From Chitinophagaceae bacterium (GTDB lineage Bacteria > Bacteroidota > Bacteroidia > Chitinophagales > Chitinophagaceae), in NCBI GenBank assembly GCA_024707305.1, contig JANPZZ010000026.1, positions 310,001 to 374,000 of the forward strand: a stretch of DNA of 64,000 nucleotides, given 5' to 3'. A program made the translations under genes and the position numbers. Of this stretch, positions 31,823-43,121 are shown in pieces. Within the stretch, counting starts at the first letter, position 1. The number at the start of each line of letters is the position of its first letter. The notes beneath the pieces are model-generated. The model had not been told where the DNA came from, searched no databases, and was given only the letters and a program-made list of their open reading frames with translations.

Positions 31823-33301
31823 ATGCACGAAGAAAATAATTCGATTCCCGAACGCGAAGTCCCGATTCCAGAGTTGCGTAAAAGTCTGCGACTTGTAATT
31901 TATGATGGCCTGGCCAGCGAAGTAATGACCACTTTCACGGGAAGTACTTTTCTCGTTGCAATGGGTGTACTGCTTGGTGCATCCAATTTTCAAATTGGTG
32001 TGCTCGCCTCATTGCCAACTTTCACCAATATTTTTCAACTGATATCAATCTGGCTGGTACGACGTTATAATAGTCGCAGAAAAGTAAGTGTGTTATGCTC
32101 AGTGATCGCACGTGTTCCATTGTTACTTATTGGGACGTTGATTATTTTCATTTCATCTTCATTTAGTGTTATCCTCTTTTTTCTGTTCTTTCATTATCTC
32201 TTTGCATCCATCGCCGGTCCAAGTTGGAATTCATGGATGAAAGATCTCGTTCCTGATAAATCATTAGGAACTTATTTTGCAAAACGAAGTCGTTATAATC
32301 AGTCACTGAATGTTGCACTCAGCCTCGGCCTTGCATTGTTAATTGATTTTATTAAAAATCAACAGCCCGGTTTTGAATTAAATGCTTACGGTCTCTTCTT
32401 TATTGTTGCCGGTATCGCGGGTTTAATGGGTGTGTCATACCTCAATCGAACCTATGAGCCACCATCTATACTTGCGGGAGGAAATCTGATCAACATGCTA
32501 CGGAAACCGTTGGTCAATCCAAATTTCAGGAAATTGCTTGTGTTTAATTCAGTATGGTTGTTTGCACTCAATCTCGCAACGCCATTTTTTACGGTGTTCC
32601 TCCTGCGAAGCATGGAGCTGCCATTGTCGTATATCATTGTGTTAACCGCCATCAGCCAGGTGTCCAGCATTTTTGCGTTGCGCGTCTGGGGGCGTTATGC
32701 GGATCGATATAGCAACAAAACCATCATTGCCATTTGTGCACCTGTTTATATCATGTGCCTGGTAGCATGGTGTTTCGTTGGTATTTACACCAATTTTTAT
32801 AATAATCTGATTCTATTGGTAGGCATATTCGTTGTAACGGGTATTGCTACTTCTGGTATCAATTTGTCATTAACCAATATTGGTTTGAAACTGGCGCCAG
32901 CGTCGGAGTCGATTGTTTATTTATCTGCAAAAAATATTGTTACGTCCTGCTTTTCTGCACTTGCACCTTTAGCGGGTGGAATCGTTGCAGACTATTTTTC
33001 TGAAAGAAGTTTGCACATTGGTGCTTCCTGGGAAGGGCCTGCGCTAACAAAATCATTAAGACTGGTAGAGCTGCATGATTTTAATTTCCTGTTTGCCATC
33101 GCGGCCTTTCTGGCTTTTATTTCACTTGAGTTTTTAATTCATGTGAGGGAAAAAGGGGAAGTTAACAAAGATGAAGTTGTAAAAGTGATGCGCGGTGACA
33201 TTAAAAACAGCATCAAAGAAAGTTTTGTGATCGGACAAATGATCGATTTGCGGCACCAGATCCGAAAAATTTTCAGAAGAACAGTAAAGCGGGAAAGTTG
33301 A
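31823..33301 (+). CDS. MFS transporter
   Basis: 492 residues with about 12 membrane helices. Helical segments include TFTGSTFLVAMGVLLGASNF, IARVPLLLIGTLIIFISSSF, VILFFLFFHYLFASIAGPSW and VGIFVVTGIATSGINLSLTNIGL. A cytosolic motif LVRRYNSRRKVSV after helix 2 resembles the MFS A-motif. The protein ends in a ~60-residue charged cytoplasmic tail. Substrate not recognisable. It diverges from the TPP riboswitch/DinB unit, so a thiamine-related role is imaginable by position only; nothing in the protein shows this. Confidence 0.85.
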   Translation: MHEENNSIPEREVPIPELRKSLRLVIYDGLASEVMTTFTGSTFLVAMGVLLGASNFQIGVLASLPTFTNIFQLISIWLVRRYNSRRKVSVLCSVIARVPLLLIGTLIIFISSSFSVILFFLFFHYLFASIAGPSWNSWMKDLVPDKSLGTYFAKRSRYNQSLNVALSLGLALLIDFIKNQQPGFELNAYGLFFIVAGIAGLMGVSYLNRTYEPPSILAGGNLINMLRKPLVNPNFRKLLVFNSVWLFALNLATPFFTVFLLRSMELPLSYIIVLTAISQVSSIFALRVWGRYADRYSNKTIIAICAPVYIMCLVAWCFVGIYTNFYNNLILLVGIFVVTGIATSGINLSLTNIGLKLAPASESIVYLSAKNIVTSCFSALAPLAGGIVADYFSERSLHIGASWEGPALTKSLRLVELHDFNFLFAIAAFLAFISLEFLIHVREKGEVNKDEVVKVMRGDIKNSIKESFVIGQMIDLRHQIRKIFRRTVKRES

Positions 33302-33326
33302 GTGCTGGGGTGTAGTCCTTACAATT

Positions 33327-33350
33327 CCCCGAAATGGGGTCTTTCTTCTC
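33327..33350 (+). terminator. Weak putative terminator after the MFS gene
   Basis: CCCC-GAAAT-GGGG hairpin followed by TCTTTCTTCTC, 25 bases after the MFS stop. The stem is short, so this is tentative. Confidence 0.35.
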
Positions 33351-33422
33351 ATTCAGTGGATCAGATGAAACTGTAGGCAACAGTCCGGCATAGTTTTTTT
33401 CCTTTATAATAAATGACCAAAT

Positions 33423-34214
33423 ATGAATTGGGACTGGCAGAAATTCTGGGATAAAATTCAAACCCTCATTGTTACCTATGCACCGAAGGTAATCATTGCA
33501 ATCATCGTATTGATAGTTGGATTCTGGCTGATAAGGCAGCTGAATAAATGGGTAAAGAAAGCCCTGATGGGCAGGAAAACAAATCCCACACTGCGGTATT
33601 TTCTGCAGAATCTTGTTGCCATCAGTTTGCAGGTGATCCTGGTGGTGATGGCTTTGCAAATAGCGGGCATACAGGTTACTTTCCTCTCTGCTATTATCGC
33701 GGGTTTTACAGTGGCTGCAGGCCTCGCACTTTCGGGCACGCTACAGAATTTCGTAAGCGGCATCCTGATTTTATTCTTAAAGCCATATCGTGTTGGCGAC
33801 AATATCATTATTCAAACACAGGAAGGAACCGTTACCGCAATTCAATTGTTTTATACAACCGTACTTACATTCGATAATAAAACGATTATTGTCCCGAATG
33901 GCCAGCTTTCAAATAACGTTGTTATTAATTTGAGCAGAGAAGGAAAGCGAAGACTGGATATAGAAATGAAATTTTCATATGGAATCGATATTGCACATGT
34001 AAAACAGGTGGTGCTCGATTCCATTCATGCTGCAAAAGAAGTGTTGGATGAACCGGTAGCACGCGTAGGCGTGTGGGCGCTGGAACCCGATAAATATGCT
34101 TTAATGATCAATGTGTGGATCGATGCGCATGGTTTCTTCGACACAAAACTGCTTCTGCAGGAGAAATTGATAACAGATATAAAGAACGCAGGCATCAAAC
34201 TCCCCGGAATGTAG
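33423..34214 (+). CDS. mscS: Small-conductance mechanosensitive channel (MscS family)
   Basis: 263 residues, close to the ~286 of E. coli MscS. Three N-terminal membrane helices (VIIAIIVLIVGFWLIRQL; LVAISLQVILVVMALQIAGI; FLSAIIAGFTVAAGLALSG). The pore helix TM3 has the Gly/Ala packing pattern AGLALSGTLQNFVSGILILFLKPYRVGD. A beta domain follows (TIIVPNGQLSNNVVIN) and a C-terminal alpha/beta domain. It opens on membrane tension and releases solutes during osmotic downshock. Monocistronic, convergent with the LacI gene, 6 bases apart. Confidence 0.94.
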   Translation: MNWDWQKFWDKIQTLIVTYAPKVIIAIIVLIVGFWLIRQLNKWVKKALMGRKTNPTLRYFLQNLVAISLQVILVVMALQIAGIQVTFLSAIIAGFTVAAGLALSGTLQNFVSGILILFLKPYRVGDNIIIQTQEGTVTAIQLFYTTVLTFDNKTIIVPNGQLSNNVVINLSREGKRRLDIEMKFSYGIDIAHVKQVVLDSIHAAKEVLDEPVARVGVWALEPDKYALMINVWIDAHGFFDTKLLLQEKLITDIKNAGIKLPGM

Positions 34215-34220
34215 CGATGG

Positions 34221-35233
34221 TTATTTATGAATCACCAGTTTGCAGGGTATCTCTACATTTTTACAGGAAACTTCCTCGCCGTTATTTTCTTCTTCAATCA
34301 TGGAGAAAAGCAAAACCGCCGCTTCGCGTCCCATTCTGTAAAAATCTTCTTCAATGGAGGCTACCGGTTTATGTCGTGTGTAATGAAATAAAGGAAGATT
34401 TCCGAAGTCGGTAAATTCAATCTTCTTCAACAACTTTGGAGCGTTGTTTTGAAGGTAATCCAGCGCATCAAGTGTGATGCTGTTTTTAAAAGTAAAGATG
34501 CCGGTAGGTGGATCGGGCAGCTTTAATAATTCCTTCATCGCCCTGATTGTTTCCTCTTTGCTAAAATCAACTTCTTTTACCAGTTGCGGGTCGGGGGGAA
34601 CTTCGCTTTCTTCAAAGCGTTTTCATAACCCTGGTAACGAGCCTGTGATATATGAAGTGTTTTGGGCCCGCTGATATGCGCAATTCGTTTATGCCCACGT
34701 TTGATAAGGAACTCTGTTGCTTTTGCCGCACCATCAACATTGTTGGCCGACACATAAGAAAATGTTGCGTCAGAAACACCTCTTGCAATACATACAACCG
34801 GAATACCCACGCGTTTGAACTTTTGGAATAGTGACATGTCGACAGTTCCTTTTGTTACAGCCACAATTACGCCGTCAACACGATTGCTGATCATGAGATT
34901 TGCAATCTTCTCCTCTTTCTTTACATCTTCATGCGACTGTGTGAGGGTCATGTTGTAATCTTTCTCTACAGCAATGTCTTCAACGCCATTGATGGCTAAG
35001 ACGAAAAATGGATCGAGCAGGTCGGGGAGGATCAATCCGATGGTAAAGCTTTTGTTGAGTTTAAAATGCCGTGCCGATTCATTGGGAATATAATTCCATT
35101 CATCCGCAAGTTTTTTTACACGCTCCTTTGTGAGCGCACTAATGGCGCTGTCGTTACTCAACGATTTGGAAACCGTGGAAACGGACATGTTTAATCGGGA
35201 GGCGAGGTCTTTGAGCGTTATTCCTTTCTTCAT
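34221..35233 (-). CDS. LacI-family transcriptional regulator of PUL 2, frameshifted
   Basis: About 337 residues after repair. I choose the ATG at 35233 (KKGITLKDLASRLNMSVSTV), which puts the helix-turn-helix at the N-terminus; the hinge and periplasmic-binding-protein-like sensor follow (FTIGLILPDLLDPFFVLAIN, NRVDGVIVAV, RGHKRIAHISGP, YQGYENALKKA). The frame breaks at the G6 run 34593-34598: adding one base gives KFPPDPQLVKEVDFSKEETI and joins the C-terminal fragment (MKELLKLPDPPTGIFTFKNS...). It diverges from the PUL 2 susC and is the obvious candidate for its control, with a sugar or sugar acid as inducer. LacI control is less common for PULs than HTCS or sigma/anti-sigma pairs. Confidence 0.92.
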
Positions 35234-35715
35234 TGTCCGGTATAAGTTTGGGATGTTGTTGGTAATATCATACAATTATTTAAACTAACCATTATTCGTT
35301 TTCATTTCATTCAATTCGTTTGAAAGAGGGTGATAATCGATGATTTAATCAATCCTACTACACCTCGAGTGTAGGATTTTAGCATTATTGTATACGGTAT
35401 CATCAATTACCTCTTCTTTTATTTCGAATACAAAATGCATCTTTTAATTTACTCTCATAACCGTCTTTTCAAATATCAAACGATTTCAAACGATATAAAA
35501 ATTTATTCAAACGTTGTAATAGCCAATTTAATGCATTTGTAATTCCCATCCACATTTTGAAGGTAAAATATGGGTAGTTTAGCCAACAGGTTTACTACTG
35601 TTTTGAAATAAATCAAATAAAGTTATCGCTCTGATTCTATTCCCGCCTTTATGGTGCAATGGTGCCAGAATCAGAAAATTGGACAGTTGATTAATTCGTT
35701 TTACAAAACTGTATT
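35234..35715. promoter_or_regulatory. Divergent control region between the LacI gene and PUL 2 susC
   Basis: A 482-bp A/T-rich gap. CAAACG occurs at 35477-35482, 35487-35492 and 35508-35513, spaced 10 and 21 bp, so all three lie on one DNA face. An inverted copy (CGTTTG) is at 35317-35322, with a related TTCGTTT at 35295-35301. A hairpin ATCCTAC..GTAGGAT with the inner CTCGAG region lies at 35352-35377 and is followed by TTTT. These are candidate operator and attenuator elements; I could not place a -7/-33 promoter confidently. No gene is seen in the gap. Confidence 0.5.
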
Positions 35716-38700
35716 ATGAGAAATTAAATCACTTATTACGCACACTTGTTTTAATGGTCTGCGGTGTTTTTGTTTCTTACCAGGTACACGCACAATTAAT
35801 AGAAGTGTCTGGTACAGTTACAAGAGCTTCTGACTCCACCTCACTGGAGGGCGTTTCAGTAAACGTTAAAGGTGCCACAGTTGGCACTGCAACGAATGCA
35901 CAGGGGCCGGTTCAGGCTCTCCAACGTTTCTCCCCAGGCGACCCTGGTGTTTTCAATTGTTGGTTATGAAAGCCGGGAAGTTCCCGTGAATGGAAAAACT
36001 GAGATATCTGTTATATTAACGGAACAGGTTGCTCAGTTGAACGCGGTTGTAATTATTGGTTATGGTAAGCAACAGCGTAAAGAAGTAACGGGTGCTATCT
36101 CATCCATCACAGCCGAAGAGATTCAAAACATTCCCTCAAGTAGTTTTGAAAATGCGATCCAGGGTAAAGTCTCGGGTGTCGAGATTTCAATCCCTTCCGG
36201 CGAACCCGGCGCAGCCCCCACCATTCGCGTACGCGGAACGGGTTCCGTTTCTGCGGGAAGTGACCCCCTTTATGTAATCGACGGATTACCGATCTCCAAG
36301 AACACACGTTTGCAAGCTAATCTCGGCCAGCGTACAACCGCATTTGCGGCACCTACCATAAACCCGTTCTCTACCATTAACCCCAATGATATCAAGTCGA
36401 TCGAGATATTGAAAGATGCATCGTCGGCTGGTATCTATGGTTCGCGGGGATCAAACGGTGTTGTACTGATTACAACCAATAAAGGACAGAAAGGGAAAAC
36501 CCGTGTTGGCCTCAACATGTACCGCGGTGTTACATCTGTGTTTAACAAACCAGACATGATGGGTTCTGAAGATCTGATTAAAATGACCAAAGAGTCAAGA
36601 AATAATCACTACCTCCAAACCTACAATCCACTCTCTCCCAGTAGTGCGTATTACAACCCGAACTATAACCCGGATAATAATACGGGAAGACAAAACACAA
36701 ATGATGATTTTGTGATGATCCCTGAAAAATACATTAACTGGGATGGTACAGATACCGACTGGCTGGATGTTATCTTTTCTCCAGGCAGCACATCAAACTA
36801 CAATGTAAATGTGAGCGGGAGGTAAAGAAAACCTGACTTATTATATGTCTGGAGGCTACTACCAGGAAAAAGGGATTATTAAAGGCTCTGATTTTGATCG
36901 CTTCACTTTTAGAACCAGCATCGTTAACGATATCACAAGCAAATTGCAGGTGGGTGTTAATTTAAACTTTGCATACACCAACAACAACAGGTTGCCGGTG
37001 AATGCGCCTTACACTGCAAACCCTCCGGGTATTGTTTATTCTGCCATGGTAAACTCTCCTGTGGTGAAACCATACAATGCTGATGGAACCATCAACCAAC
37101 TGGATGGCCAAAACCATCTGGGTGGCGGTACTACTACAGCAGATAACCCACTCGCCATCATGGCAGCTGTTAAGGAAACTGCCAACAACTTCAGAACGTT
37201 TGGCAATGCTTACGCACAATATTCTTTCCTCAAATATTTTACATTCAAAACATTTGTTGGTATAGACCTGGATAATTTCCAACAGTCATTTTATAAAGGC
37301 AACAGTCTCCTGTATCGTGGTGCACCAACAGGTGATCCATATGGCCAGGCCAGTGCAGGCCAGGGTGTAAACTGGATTTGGGAAAATACAGTGAATTATA
37401 CCAGGAAGTTAGGTGATCATAGCATCGATGGTATCGCGGGTTATACTGCGCAAAAGCAAACGGATGTGTTGAAGGTTGTGGTTGCACAACAGTTCCCTGA
37501 TGATCAGATTCCAACAGTAAGTGGTGGTATCGTTACGGGTGGTAGTGAAGTTAAAGAAGAGTGGTCCCTGGTGTCTGCGCTTGCAAGGGTGAATTATTCA
37601 TTTAGAGAAAAATATCTTTTAACCGGTACCATCCGTTCCGATCGTTCTTCACGTTTCGGATTTGGTAACCAAACCGGTTATTTCCCTTCAGGCTCTATCG
37701 GCTGGCGTATTATGGAAGAGCCCTTTATGGACAATATCAATGTGCTGAATGAACTGAAGCTGAGAGCGAGTTATGGTTTGTCAGGAAACTTTGAAATCCC
37801 CAACTATGGTCCCATTGCTTTGCTGACACCGCGCAACTACGTGTTGAACAATCAAACAGTGAATGGTATTGCGCAGGCGAATCTTGAAAATCAGAAACTG
37901 AGCTGGGAAACGACCAAGTCGTTAAACCTGGGTTTGGACTTTGCTTTCCTTCGCGATCGTATCTATGGCTCATTTGACTATTACATCAACCATACGTCAA
38001 ACCTGCTTTTGTATGTAACCATTCCTTCTTCATCTGGTTTCTCAACTGCATTGACGAATATCGGTAAGGTGGAGAACAAAGGTTTTGAATTTTCACTCAC
38101 ATCACGCAATACGGTGAATGAGTTTAAATGGTCAACAGATTTCAATTTCTCAAGCAATAGAAATAAAGTACTGGCATTGGGTGACGCGGGTGATCCTATC
38201 CTCAGTGAAGGTGGTGCAGGTTTAAGACATATTACACGTATTGGCGATCCAATTGGTAGTTATTATGGTTACGTTGCTTTAGGCGTGTATAAAAATGAAC
38301 AACAGTTGGCAAATGCACCGGTAGATAATCTGGCACCCGCGCCCCGTGTCGGCGATATGATGTTCAAGGATGTGAATGGTGATGGCAAAATCACATCAGC
38401 TGACCGTACAATTCTGGGTAGCTTCTTCCCTGATTTTACATGGGGGATCAATAACAAATTCCGTTACAAGAATTTCGATTTGTCGATCTTCTTCCAGGGT
38501 GTGCAGGGCCGTGAGATCATCAACCTGACGAGAAGACAAATGCTGAGCGGTGTTGGTAACTTCAACAGTTACTCGCTTTACAATCAACGCTGGATTTCGC
38601 CAGAGCAGCCCGGTAACGGGATGCACCCACGTGCCGATCGTAACACTGGCATTCACGGAAATAACCAACGCGAATCATCATACCAGGTTGAAGACGGTTC

Positions 38701-38929
38701 ATACATCCGCTTAAGAAACGTTTCACTGGGTTACGAATTCAAATGGAACAAAGTGGCAGACAGGGTTCGCGTGTATGTTACCGGAAACAACCTCTGGATG
38801 TCTACAAAATACATCGGCTTCAACCCTGAAACAAACAACCAGGCAAACAGCAACCTTACTCCCGGAGAAGACTATGGTGCTTATCCGCTTAGTACAACTG
38901 TTATGTTAGGTCTCAACATCAATTTCTAA
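35716..38929 (+). CDS. SusC-family TonB-dependent transporter (PUL 2), three frameshifts
   Basis: About 1070 residues after repair. The true start is probably ATG 35716: adding one A to the AAA at 35721-35723 gives MRKLNHLLRTLVLMVCGVF and a signal peptide ending QVHAQ. Then follow the carboxypeptidase-like domain (VSGTVTRASDSTSLEGVSV), the plug (VVIIGYGKQQRKEVTGAIS, LYVIDGLPISKN, SIEILKDASSAGIYGSRGS) and a barrel ending MLGLNINF. Other breaks: G4 at 35903-35906 (one G fewer gives NAQGRFRLSNVSPQATLVFS) and G3 at 36817-36819 (one G fewer gives NVSGGKENLTYYMSGG). It should import oligosaccharides made by the neighbouring lyase. Confidence 0.94.
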
Positions 38930-38955
38930 TTCTGATAAACGATAAACGAATTACC

Positions 38956-40346
38956 ATGAAGAGAAATATAATTTTCCCGCTGCTGTGTTCTGTCGTTTTG
39001 CTTTCGTGTAGCAAGGATTTTACGAACCTGGCCCCCATTTCACAACGAAATGCACAGAATTTTTATAAGAATCAAACTGATTTCCAGATTGCAATTAACG
39101 GTGCATATGATGGACTGCAATTGCAGGGCACCTATGGACGTTCCTACCTGCTGCTGTCAGAAATGAGGTCTGACAATACCAATAACGGGGGCGGTGCATC
39201 GGGTCTTGCTGCCGTATTACAGGACATTGACGATTTCAAGGAAATTGCAACAGCGGCTGAATTGCAGCTATGCTGGGCCGATAGTTACAATGCAATTGCA
39301 CGATGCAATGCCATCCTGGATCGTATTGATGGTGCCGATTTCAGCAGTACGTTAAAAGATCAATTTAAGGGTGAGGCTCTTTTTATACGCTCGCTGGTTT
39401 ATTATAACCTCGCCACAATTTTTGGAAACATTCCATTGCAGCTCAGCTCCGCTACATCTACTGCACAAATCAATCTTCAACAATCACCGCCTGCAGAGGT
39501 GTATGCGCAACTAATTACCGATTTAAACACGGCCGCAGGCTTACTCCCTCCCAGCTATACTGGTGCGAACATCGGAAGGGCGACCAAGAATGCAGCTAAA
39601 GCCCTGCTGGGTAAAATCTATCTCACTGCAGGTGATAAAAACAGCGCACGTACGGTGTTGCAACAAATCGTGGTAGATAACCAGTATCGTTTGGTAGATG
39701 ATTATTCTAAGCTGTGGGGTCCTGCGAATGAAAACGGTCCCGAATCCATTTTTGAAGTGCAGTATAAAGGCGGCGGACAAAGGGAAGGAAGTAACTACGT
39801 AGAATTCTTCGCTTCTCCATTATCCAAATCAGGTGGAGTAGGAGGTGGTAATACACCATTAAGTGTTACCTCCGACGTAATTGCGGCCTTTGAACCCGGT
39901 GATGATCGATTCAGGAAATCTATCTATACCAATGGTAACGATACGACTTATGTTGTTAAATACATTAGTGACCAGATATCTGCCTTCGATGCGGAAAACA
40001 ACTGGGTAGTATTGCGCTATGCGGATGTGCTGCTGATGTTGGCCGAAGCATTGGGTGAAGGGACTGAAGCATATAACCTGATTAACGAGGTACGTGACCG
40101 TGCAAATCTCGGTCCAATCGATGCTTCAACGCCAGGCACATTTGAAGAGAAGTTATTGCACGAACGGCATGTGGAATTCGCTTTCGAAAATCAACGTTGG
40201 CCAGATCTCCTGCGTTTCGGTGTTGCAAAACAGGTGATGTCGGTTCATAAAAGGGAATTACGCAGGCACAGGTTCACCTGCTCGCTCCCATACCACAAAG
40301 AGAAATTGACGTGTCAATGGGTAGACTGGTACAGAACCCTCGTTAA
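38956..40346 (+). CDS. SusD-family glycan-binding lipoprotein (PUL 2), frameshifted near C-terminus
   Basis: About 463 residues after repair. Lipobox VVLLSCSKDF, then the SusD pattern NFYKNQTDFQIAINGAYDGL, GEALFIRSLVYYNLATIFGNIPL, YADVLLMLAEALGEG and HERHVEFAFENQRWPDLLRFG. The uncorrected frame runs on to 40377 with non-family sequence. Adding one A to the A4 run at 40249-40252 gives VHKKGITQAQVHLLAPIPQREIDV and a normal SusD end (VQNPR, stop at 40344-40346). It follows susC by 26 bases and precedes the lyase gene. It differs clearly in sequence from the PUL 1 SusD. Confidence 0.93.
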
Positions 40347-40382
40347 TCGAAGCCAGACAAACGAAACATCCATTTAACAACG

Positions 40383-43084
40383 ATGAAATCAAAAGATTTA
40401 ATCATGATAAAAATTGCCATTCGGTATCTGTCAATGCCGATACTCTTGCTATTGCTTGTAGTTTGCTCAAATGTAAAAGCCGGAGAAAAAATTCCATTAT
40501 TTGTTAAACAAAATATTCCAGGAGCTCCCCAATTACTGGGAGTTCCATTACCTCAGGGGAAATTGTATTCACCCGATCATGTACGAGTGCTGAATAGTTC
40601 TGGTGTTGAAATAGCTTCGCAGATCACGGTGGTTAATACTTGGGAGCCGTTGAATGAAAGTATTAAGTGGCTCTGGGTTTTCTTTTTCAGCGAAAATTCT
40701 GAAAACTATACCCTGGAATATGGCGAGGATGTAAAAAAAGAAAACCATATACAGGCCAAAGGGTGTATGTTGAAAACAGAACGCGACCCACTGGTGCAGT
40801 GGATGTAAATACAGGTCCCTTAAAGTTCACTATCGAAAGAAGAGGCGGTGGCGGATTTCTTGATAGGGTTTACCTGAGTGCGGATGGTAAAAATTTCACC
40901 GACAAAGACCTGATTGCACAGGCAGAAAAAATCGTGGAACCTTTCTCGACATATTAGACCAGGCCGGCATCGATCCATCTAAAGCGGAAATCAAAGGAAC
41001 TTACATTGAACGTGGATCAGGTCCAATGCACGCGATCATCAGAGTGGAGGGTGATTATCATTATACACGTGCTGATAATAACTCAGCTCCATTTGTAATG
41101 AGAATTCATACCTATGCCGGAAAATCATATATACGCGTGCTGCATACAATTACCTACACGGGTGATCCGGATATGCACAAAAAAGTAGAAGGCGAATATG
41201 ATGCGCTGGCAACTTCGGCCGACAATATCATTGACCAGAATAAATTGAAAAATGATCCGGGTTGGACGCAACCCAACGATCGGATAGCCCAGGCTGGTTT
41301 ACAACTAAACTATAAGCTCTCTGGTAACAGGACTGTGAAGACTGGTTATTTCGATGGAAAATGGTCAAACCCCGGGAAGGAGTTATTATACAAGTCAGAT
41401 ATAAAAGCTGACGAAACCGTTTCACTTCTTCAAACAGGATTGAATCCCAGCCGTATTCCACCGCTTGAAAATTCATCCACTACACAAATACTGGAAGGTG
41501 GATTTGCGGGTACTTTATCTGTAGGCAAAGCAAAGAAGCTTGCTAAAGAGAAAGTGGCCGGTTGGATGACCATCCAGGACGAGAAATGGGGTATTGGTGT
41601 TGGTATTCGCCACTTCCTTGAAGAATACCCCAAGGAGATTGCGATTGATGGAACAAAGTCAGGCTTGTTTGGATATATCTGGTCGCCGAATGTTGATCCG
41701 TTGAGCTTTCAAAAAGCGGATGGTGGCTTCGACTCCGGACTGATTGGCAACTATGCCCAGGGTTTATCCAAGACAACAGAATTTGTTTACCAGTTTTTTA
41801 GAAAAGGCGAAGCGGAAAACCTCCTGCTCAACCAGTTTAACTTCTTCCTGGATCCGCCAGTAGCACACGCTGATCCCGCTGCTTATGCAAACAGTAAAGT
41901 ATTTGGCAACATTGGTGTACGCGACGAACGTTTCGGTGAGTATGAGCGTGCGCTGGATTATAAGTTCGACTGGATGTCGTTTAACCAAAAATGGGAGCCA
42001 TGGTACGGTATGATGGACTATGGTGATTTCAAAGCTTACTTCGTAAATAAAAAAGAGTGGGTATCATGGAATGGTAATGAACCTGCAATTGATATGATGT
42101 GGTGGTTGCAGTTTGTCCGCACAGGCAACAGGGATTATTTCCTTACTGCATGGAGCAGCAGTCTGCATGCAATGGATGTAGATAATGTGAGCTGGCCCGC
42201 GCTTCCTAAATACATGGGTGACACCAATGACGCGTTGGATTACTTTAAATTTAAAAATCAGAAACTCGCGCCCGGCTCACAATATGTAGGAATGGGACGG
42301 AGACATGCCAATCAACATTTCACATCGCTCCTGAGTGCGCACGTATGGGTACCGGGATGGCTCGCTTCTTATTACCTCGCGGGTAACCACAGGGCTCTTG
42401 ATATGGCTGAACAAACAGGCGACCATTACCTGCATCGCTTTTTTGGCGACCATGATCTGAGAGGCAGAAGACTTTACCTGTCTATCTGGAATCTCCTGGA
42501 GATTTATGATGTAACAAAGAAGCAGAAGTATTACGACGAGTTAGTGGACAGGGTTCGCATTATACTTGAATTGCAAAAGAACAGTGAGCAATCTGGAAGT
42601 CTTGTACTCGACCGTTATGGATATTCGCATGTGTATGTTGCAAAAGGTCTTTCCAAATATTATGACATTACGAAAGATGCGAAGGTAAAACAGGCGCTCG
42701 TTGCACATGCTCGCTGGCATCGCGACAACCCACCATTGAGTTATAAGATCGAAACAATCTTTGCTTCTATCCAGACTTTGTTGTTGGGATATGAACATTC
42801 GGGCGACCGCAGCTTTTTAGAAACAGCAATCGAGCGTGCAGAGTTGCTGAAAGTTGATAAATTCTCTAAACCGGTTTCAGCTTTCAAAAACCAGAAAGAG
42901 TTTTATGAAGCCATGGAAAAAAGTCGCTCATATGCCTCTTGATGATTTAGATCCGGGAAATGCAGGTCCTGGTGGAGAAGCCATCTGGAAGTTCTCCAAT
43001 GGATTCAGGGTTTATGGATGGACGACAGCGTTTAATATTCCCTACCTGATCTACTGGCTGCAACAGGAAAAAGACAAGAAATAA
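40383..43084 (+). CDS. PcRGLX/YetA-like secreted polysaccharide lyase (PL26-related), three frameshifts
   Basis: About 900 residues after repair. Signal peptide ending SNVKA. The N-terminal domain (PQLLGVPLPQGKLYSPDHVRV, SQITVVNTWEPLNESIKWLWVFF) resembles the RIFT-barrel of exo-rhamnogalacturonan lyases; a central beta domain and a C-terminal (alpha/alpha) toroid follow (WGMMDYGDFKAYF-like strand, GRRHANQHFTSLLSAHVWVPG, HRFFGDHDLRGRRLYLSIW). Breaks: a missing G at 40761-40763 (KGVYVENRTRPTG), a missing T at 40942-40944 (EPFLDILDQAGID) and an extra A at 42917-42922 (EKVAHMPLDDLDPGNAG). Family assignment rests on the N-terminal pattern; ExuT and a deaminase downstream support a uronate-containing substrate such as rhamnogalacturonan I. 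It is the only polysaccharide-cleaving enzyme in PUL 2. Confidence 0.72.
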
Positions 43085-43121
43085 AATAAATCATTCTTCA
43101 AACCAACCTATCAAGTTTATT

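Noticed and set aside
40347-40377. Longer SusD end up to 40377
   Set aside because: The reading past the A4 run at 40249-40252 does not match SusD; the other frame gives LLAPIPQREIDV and a normal stop at 40346.
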